Assembly: GCF_003086895.1 (NCBI RefSeq)
Contig: NZ_CP026004.1
Location: 3,988,684 to 4,052,683 of the forward strand
Direction: 5' to 3'
Length of the DNA: 64,000 bases
DNA from: Stenotrophomonas sp. ESTM1D_MKCIP4_1
GTDB lineage: Bacteria; Pseudomonadota; Gammaproteobacteria; Xanthomonadales; Xanthomonadaceae
Under the pieces are notes generated by a model, which was given only the letters and a program-made list of their open reading frames with translations, was not told the origin of the DNA and made no database searches. Shown here in pieces: positions 61,064-64,000 of the stretch (position 1 is the stretch's first letter; each line of letters starts with the position of its first letter). The translations under genes and the position numbers were made by a program.

Positions 61064-61504
61064 ATGACTGATCGACGTGCTGGTTTGACCGCTGCCATGA
61101 AGGCGGCAGGCTGTGGCGATCCCCACAGCTGGGTGAACAGCGAACTGGGCGAGGACCTGCCGCAGTTCGCGCGTTTTCTGATGCTGCGCGATGTGCACGC
61201 GCTGGCCGATGATGTGGACGGCGCGATGTCCGAGGCGTTGTTTGATCGCCCGGAACTGGAACAGACGCTGGCGACGCTGCGCGGGGCGGTGAACCCGCAG
61301 GCCCTGCACGCGCTGCTGCGTGCCTACGGCAAGGCGCTCGGCAACAGCTTCGTGATGGCCGTGGACGAAGGTCCGGCGATGCGCGAAGACGGCATGCCGG
61401 GCTGGGTGCTGATGGAAACCGGCGCCGACGACGAACCGACCGGCCGCCTGGTGCAGGGCCTGCACGAGGATTACCTGGATTTCGAGGACAGCGGCGCGGC
61501 GTAG
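61064..61504 (+). CDS. Hypothetical protein
   Basis: 146 residues, soluble and acidic, no signal peptide. Helical N-terminal half (LTAAMKAAGCGDPHSW, LPQFARFLMLRDVHALADDV) and a C-terminal part ending ETGADDEPTGRLVQGLHEDYLDFED. I do not recognise the family; it could be an immunity-like or small regulatory protein, but nothing shows that. The start MTDRRAG is chosen because the region before it holds a degenerate REP. 50 bp after the DUF2752 gene. Confidence 0.6.
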   Translation: MTDRRAGLTAAMKAAGCGDPHSWVNSELGEDLPQFARFLMLRDVHALADDVDGAMSEALFDRPELEQTLATLRGAVNPQALHALLRAYGKALGNSFVMAVDEGPAMREDGMPGWVLMETGADDEPTGRLVQGLHEDYLDFEDSGAA

Positions 61505-61513
61505 CACAGAAAA

Positions 61514-61552
61514 GGGGTCGGATCCCTTTGCGCAGCAAAGGGCTCTGACCCC
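61514..61552. repeat. GGGGTC-type 39-bp palindrome, copy 4
   Basis: GGGGTCGGATCCC ends with inner arms TTTGCG/CGCAAA; 9 bp after the hypothetical gene stop. Confidence 0.8.
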
Positions 61553-61564
61553 ATCCACGGACCC

Positions 61565-61687
61565 CATCCACGCATGGCGTGGATCTACTGCCCTACGCAT
61601 CCACGCATGGCGTGGATCTACTGCCCTACGCATCCACGCATGGCGTGGATCTCCTGCCCTACGCATCCACGCATGGCGTGGATCTAC
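61565..61687 (-). repeat. Four-copy 33-bp array of SMAG-type REPs
   Basis: CATCCACGC-ATG-GCGTGGATCTAC copies at 61565, 61598, 61631 (CTCC tip) and 61664, GTAG on the minus strand, with CTGCCCTACG spacers. The last copy's GTAG supplies the ampE stop codon. Same unit as 20886-20909. Confidence 0.88.
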
Positions 61688-62571
61688 GTCACCCAGCCGG
61701 CAATGACCAGCAGCGCCAGTATGGCCAGCCACAGCAGCAGCATCCGCCACACCAGGCTCATCGCGTCGCGCAGGTCCGGCAACCGCTGCCATACCGGCAA
61801 CAAGCCGGCCTCGGTGTAGTCATGCGCTTCTTCGCGCAGCTCGGCGTTCACGCTGGCCCGCGCCACCGCGCCGAGGAAGCCGATGCCCCCGGCCAGGCGC
61901 TCGCCATGCGCCTGCCGCCACGCCTTCCACGCCGTGTCGAAGTTGCCGACCAGCGCCATCGAGAAGGCCATGACCTGAGCCACCGGCCATTCAATCCAGG
62001 CCAGCACGCGCTGTGCCAACGCCAGCGGCTCCACCGGCACGCGCGCGCGCATCGGGCTTTCGGCCATCAGTGCCAGCAGGCGATAGCCCAGTGCGCCAAC
62101 CGGGCCCAGAAGCAGGAACCAGAACAGCACCGCAAACCAGCGCCGCAGTGCATTGAGCACCGTCGCTTCGACCAGTGACGGCACGTCCTCGCGCAGGCTG
62201 CCACCGGCAGCCTGCAGGTGGCGCACCGCCGCCTGGCGGCTGGCCACCTCATCGGCATCAATGATCGCTTCGATATCGCGGTCCAGGTCGCGCGGCCCCC
62301 AGCACCAGGCCAGCACCGCCACGCCCAGCAACAGGCCCGGCAGGCCGAACAGCACCCCACGCAGCAACCAGGCCAGAAGCGCCATCAGCAACAGCGGCGG
62401 CACGAGCGCCAGCGCGATGCCGGCCGGCCCCTGCCATGCCCGTCCGCCATGCGCGTCCAGCCAGCCCAGCCAGCGCCGGAAGCCGTCGAAACGGCGCAGC
62501 GAGGCGGCAGCAGCCGGGGCAACGTGGCCCAGGGCCAGCGCCACCAACACGGCGACCAGGGTGGTGAACAT
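61684..62571 (-). CDS. ampE: AmpE-family inner-membrane protein
   Basis: 295 residues. Predicted membrane helices at about 4-22, 53-72, 75-90, 140-165 and 270-293, with a conserved-looking RDLDRDIEAIIDADE loop and FAVLFWFLLLGPVGALGYRLL, matching AmpE (CobD/CbiB-related), a protein tied to beta-lactamase regulation beside AmpD in enterobacteria. No ampD is visible here. The start MFTTLVAV has GGGAGA upstream. Its TAG stop lies within the REP array. Confidence 0.82.
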   Translation of the reverse strand: MFTTLVAVLVALALGHVAPAAAASLRRFDGFRRWLGWLDAHGGRAWQGPAGIALALVPPLLLMALLAWLLRGVLFGLPGLLLGVAVLAWCWGPRDLDRDIEAIIDADEVASRQAAVRHLQAAGGSLREDVPSLVEATVLNALRRWFAVLFWFLLLGPVGALGYRLLALMAESPMRARVPVEPLALAQRVLAWIEWPVAQVMAFSMALVGNFDTAWKAWRQAHGERLAGGIGFLGAVARASVNAELREEAHDYTEAGLLPVWQRLPDLRDAMSLVWRMLLLWLAILALLVIAGWVT

Positions 62572-62715
62572 GGCAGGTCTCCCGACGAACAAGCGTTCTG
62601 CGCCGCTACCTTACCTGCCGCAGCGGTGCGTTCAGCAGTGAACCCGACTCTAACCCGACGCGTGTTCAGGTGGCGGCAATGCTGCCACCGTCTTGCCGTG
62701 GCACGGCAGCGGCGA

Positions 62716-63621
62716 TCACCCCTGCTGCTGCCGGTACCAGTGCTCGATGAGCCCGCGCGAGATCGAGATCGGCGGCGACAGGCGGATGCCTTCACCATCG
62801 TCCTCGACGTCACGGGCCAACGCGGCCCCGACCTCGTCGGCGGTGAACCAGCGCGCATCTTCCAGTTCGCCGTTGACGGTGGGCACATCGTCCTGCGCCT
62901 GGGCACGGAAGCCCACCATCAACGCGCCGGGGAACGGCCACGGCTGCGAGCCGAGGTACTGGCAGGCGGTCACCCGCACCTTGCTCTCCTCGTGCACCTC
63001 GCGCACCACGGTCTGCTCGAACGTCTCGCCGGGCTCGACGAAGCCGGCCAGCACCGAGTAACGGCGCGGCGCCCAGTTCGACTGGCGGCCCAGCAGCAGG
63101 CGACCCTGGTTTTCCACCGCCACGATCACGGCCGGATCGACCCGCGGGTAGTGCTCGGTGGAACATTGCGGGCAGCGGCCGACGAAACCACCTCGGGCAA
63201 ACGCCACCGCACCGCCGCACACCCCGCAGAAGCGGGTGCGCGAATGCCAGTAGGACATGCCGCGGGCATAGCTGAACGCGGTAGCATCGGCCACGCTCCA
63301 CAGCAGCGCGGCCTGGCGCAGGTCCAGCCTGCGCGGTGCGGTCTGGCTGACGTTGGCGGCTTCGACGGAGAACCAGGCCTGGCCCGCACGCAGGCCAAGG
63401 AAGATGGCCGCACCGGGGCCACCGCCGACATCGGCACCGGACAGTGCGATCGGCTGGTCGTCCTCACCCGTGAAGGCAGTGCCATCCTGGTCCAGGACAA
63501 GAATGCGCGCATCCGGCCACAGGCGTGCCAGGGCATCGGCATCATCGCGCAGGGCATCGGCGCGCTCCAGCGGCTCGGCCACGAAGGCAAAACCGGAAAG
63601 CGGCGAAGGAGTATTGAGCAT
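62716..63621 (-). CDS. nudC: NADH/NAD(+) pyrophosphatase and RNA-deNADding enzyme NudC
   Basis: 301 residues. Zinc ribbon FCGVCGG...RCPQC (two CxxC) at about 130-155, Nudix domain about 165-290 with GFVEPGETFEQTVVREVHEES, and the NudC tag SQPWPFP. Cleaves NAD(H) to NMN and AMP and, in relatives, removes NAD caps from RNA. The Nudix box has Lys where a Gly usually follows EES, but catalytic Glu residues remain. 144 bp downstream of it begins ampE; 107 bp upstream ends erpA. Confidence 0.95.
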   Translation of the reverse strand: MLNTPSPLSGFAFVAEPLERADALRDDADALARLWPDARILVLDQDGTAFTGEDDQPIALSGADVGGGPGAAIFLGLRAGQAWFSVEAANVSQTAPRRLDLRQAALLWSVADATAFSYARGMSYWHSRTRFCGVCGGAVAFARGGFVGRCPQCSTEHYPRVDPAVIVAVENQGRLLLGRQSNWAPRRYSVLAGFVEPGETFEQTVVREVHEESKVRVTACQYLGSQPWPFPGALMVGFRAQAQDDVPTVNGELEDARWFTADEVGAALARDVEDDGEGIRLSPPISISRGLIEHWYRQQQG

Positions 63622-63728
63622 CCGACAAGCCTGCCGACAATTGCCGCAGGTGGCAAGGTCGGCGCTGTGCGCAATCGGTCGGCGTCGCGCACAACCGTCG
63701 CGCAGGGCATCAGCCCCGCGCCCGGCAA

Positions 63729-64000
63729 TTACATGCTGAAGCTGCTGCCGCAGCCGCAGGTGGTCTTCGCGTTCGGGTTGCGGATCACGAACTGCGCACC
63801 GGTCAGGCTTTCGGTGTAATCCACCTCGGCGCCCATCAGGTACTGCAGGCTGAGCGGATCGACCAGCAGGGTGACCCCGCTGGTCTGTACCGCCAGGTCG
63901 TCCTCGGCGCGGTTCTCGTCGAACTCGAACCCGTACTGGAACCCGGAACAGCCACCGCCCTCGATGTACACGCGCAGGGCCAGGTCGGGGTTGCCCTCGT
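63729..64000 (-). CDS. erpA: Iron-sulfur cluster insertion protein ErpA (C-terminal part; start outside window)
   Basis: About 90 C-terminal residues visible, reading into the right edge. A-type scaffold motifs are [14 protein letters not shown] and the terminal CGCGSSFSM, giving the three cluster-binding Cys. The sequence [19 protein letters not shown] and the lack of other isc genes nearby favour ErpA over IscA. Transfers Fe-S clusters to apo-enzymes. First residues lie beyond 64000, so promoter and start are not seen. Confidence 0.9.
   Translation of the reverse strand, partial: EGNPDLALRVYIEGGGCSGFQYGFEFDENRAEDDLAVQTSGVTLLVDPLSLQYLMGAEVDYTESLTGAQFVIRNPNAKTTCGCGSSFSM

Noticed and set aside
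61574..61819. Small ORFs with repeated Met-Ala-Trp-Ile-Tyr-Cys peptides
   Set aside because: They simply translate the 33-bp REP array and overlap ampE on the other strand.

Overview
The window is a GC-rich gammaproteobacterial chromosome segment that looks like the Stenotrophomonas maltophilia group. The evidence is: Xanthomonadaceae gene content; an RND pump operon with two pump subunits and no outer-membrane gene, matching smeIJK; TonB-dependent receptors of the Xanthomonas type; a monomeric NADP-isocitrate dehydrogenase; and many short GTAG-tipped palindromes of the kind described as SMAG REPs in S. maltophilia. No tRNA, rRNA, CRISPR array, IS element, integrase or prophage was recognised.

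Layout. 1-12.2 kb (minus): a secreted DUF11-type surface protein (10002-12158) followed by a giant repeat protein (1-9893, running off the left edge). The giant protein has about 17 tandem units of about 184 residues, each made of two Ig-like halves ending in a Cys pair. 12.4-12.8 kb: an XRE regulator with a candidate operator. 12.85-16.1 kb (minus): ftsE-ftsX-response regulator-ung; the regulator has one degenerate and one intact receiver domain. 16.3-20.9 kb: rhlB divergent from trxA-rho, with long low-complexity tails on RhlB and Rho. 20.9-30.6 kb: a carbohydrate-use locus (secreted GH3 glycosidase, LacI regulator, 995-residue TonB-dependent receptor, cupin_8 protein) linked by four near-identical palindromic operators. 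30.7-34.2 kb: a diguanylate cyclase and two tandem TonB-C-like proteins.

34.2-41 kb (minus): monomeric icd, then a four-gene operon (receiver-like/winged-helix-like protein, small GTPase, two Roadblock/LC7 proteins), then aceK. The operon resembles MglAB or actinobacterial conservon modules. 41.3-45.1 kb (minus): a lipoprotein, a LysM protein, queF and a secreted M20 amidohydrolase, with a notable pair of about 103-bp structured repeats at 43.35-43.70 kb. 45.3-53 kb (plus): smeI-smeJ-smeK efflux operon. 53.1-55.3 kb: a siderophore receptor behind a Fur-box-like site. 55.5-61.5 kb (plus): a FUSC/YccS membrane protein, an LplT-PlsC fusion lacking the usual acyl-ACP synthetase domain, two dispanin/CD225 small membrane proteins with a DUF2752 protein, and an unrecognised gene. 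61.7-64 kb (minus): ampE, nudC and the C-terminal part of erpA.

Most of the window is housekeeping or core chromosome. The features most worth a second look are the Cys-paired giant surface protein and its in-frame split from the upstream gene, the GTPase/Roadblock operon, the two structured repeat families whose arms differ in sequence but stay self-complementary, and AceK sitting near a monomeric IDH.
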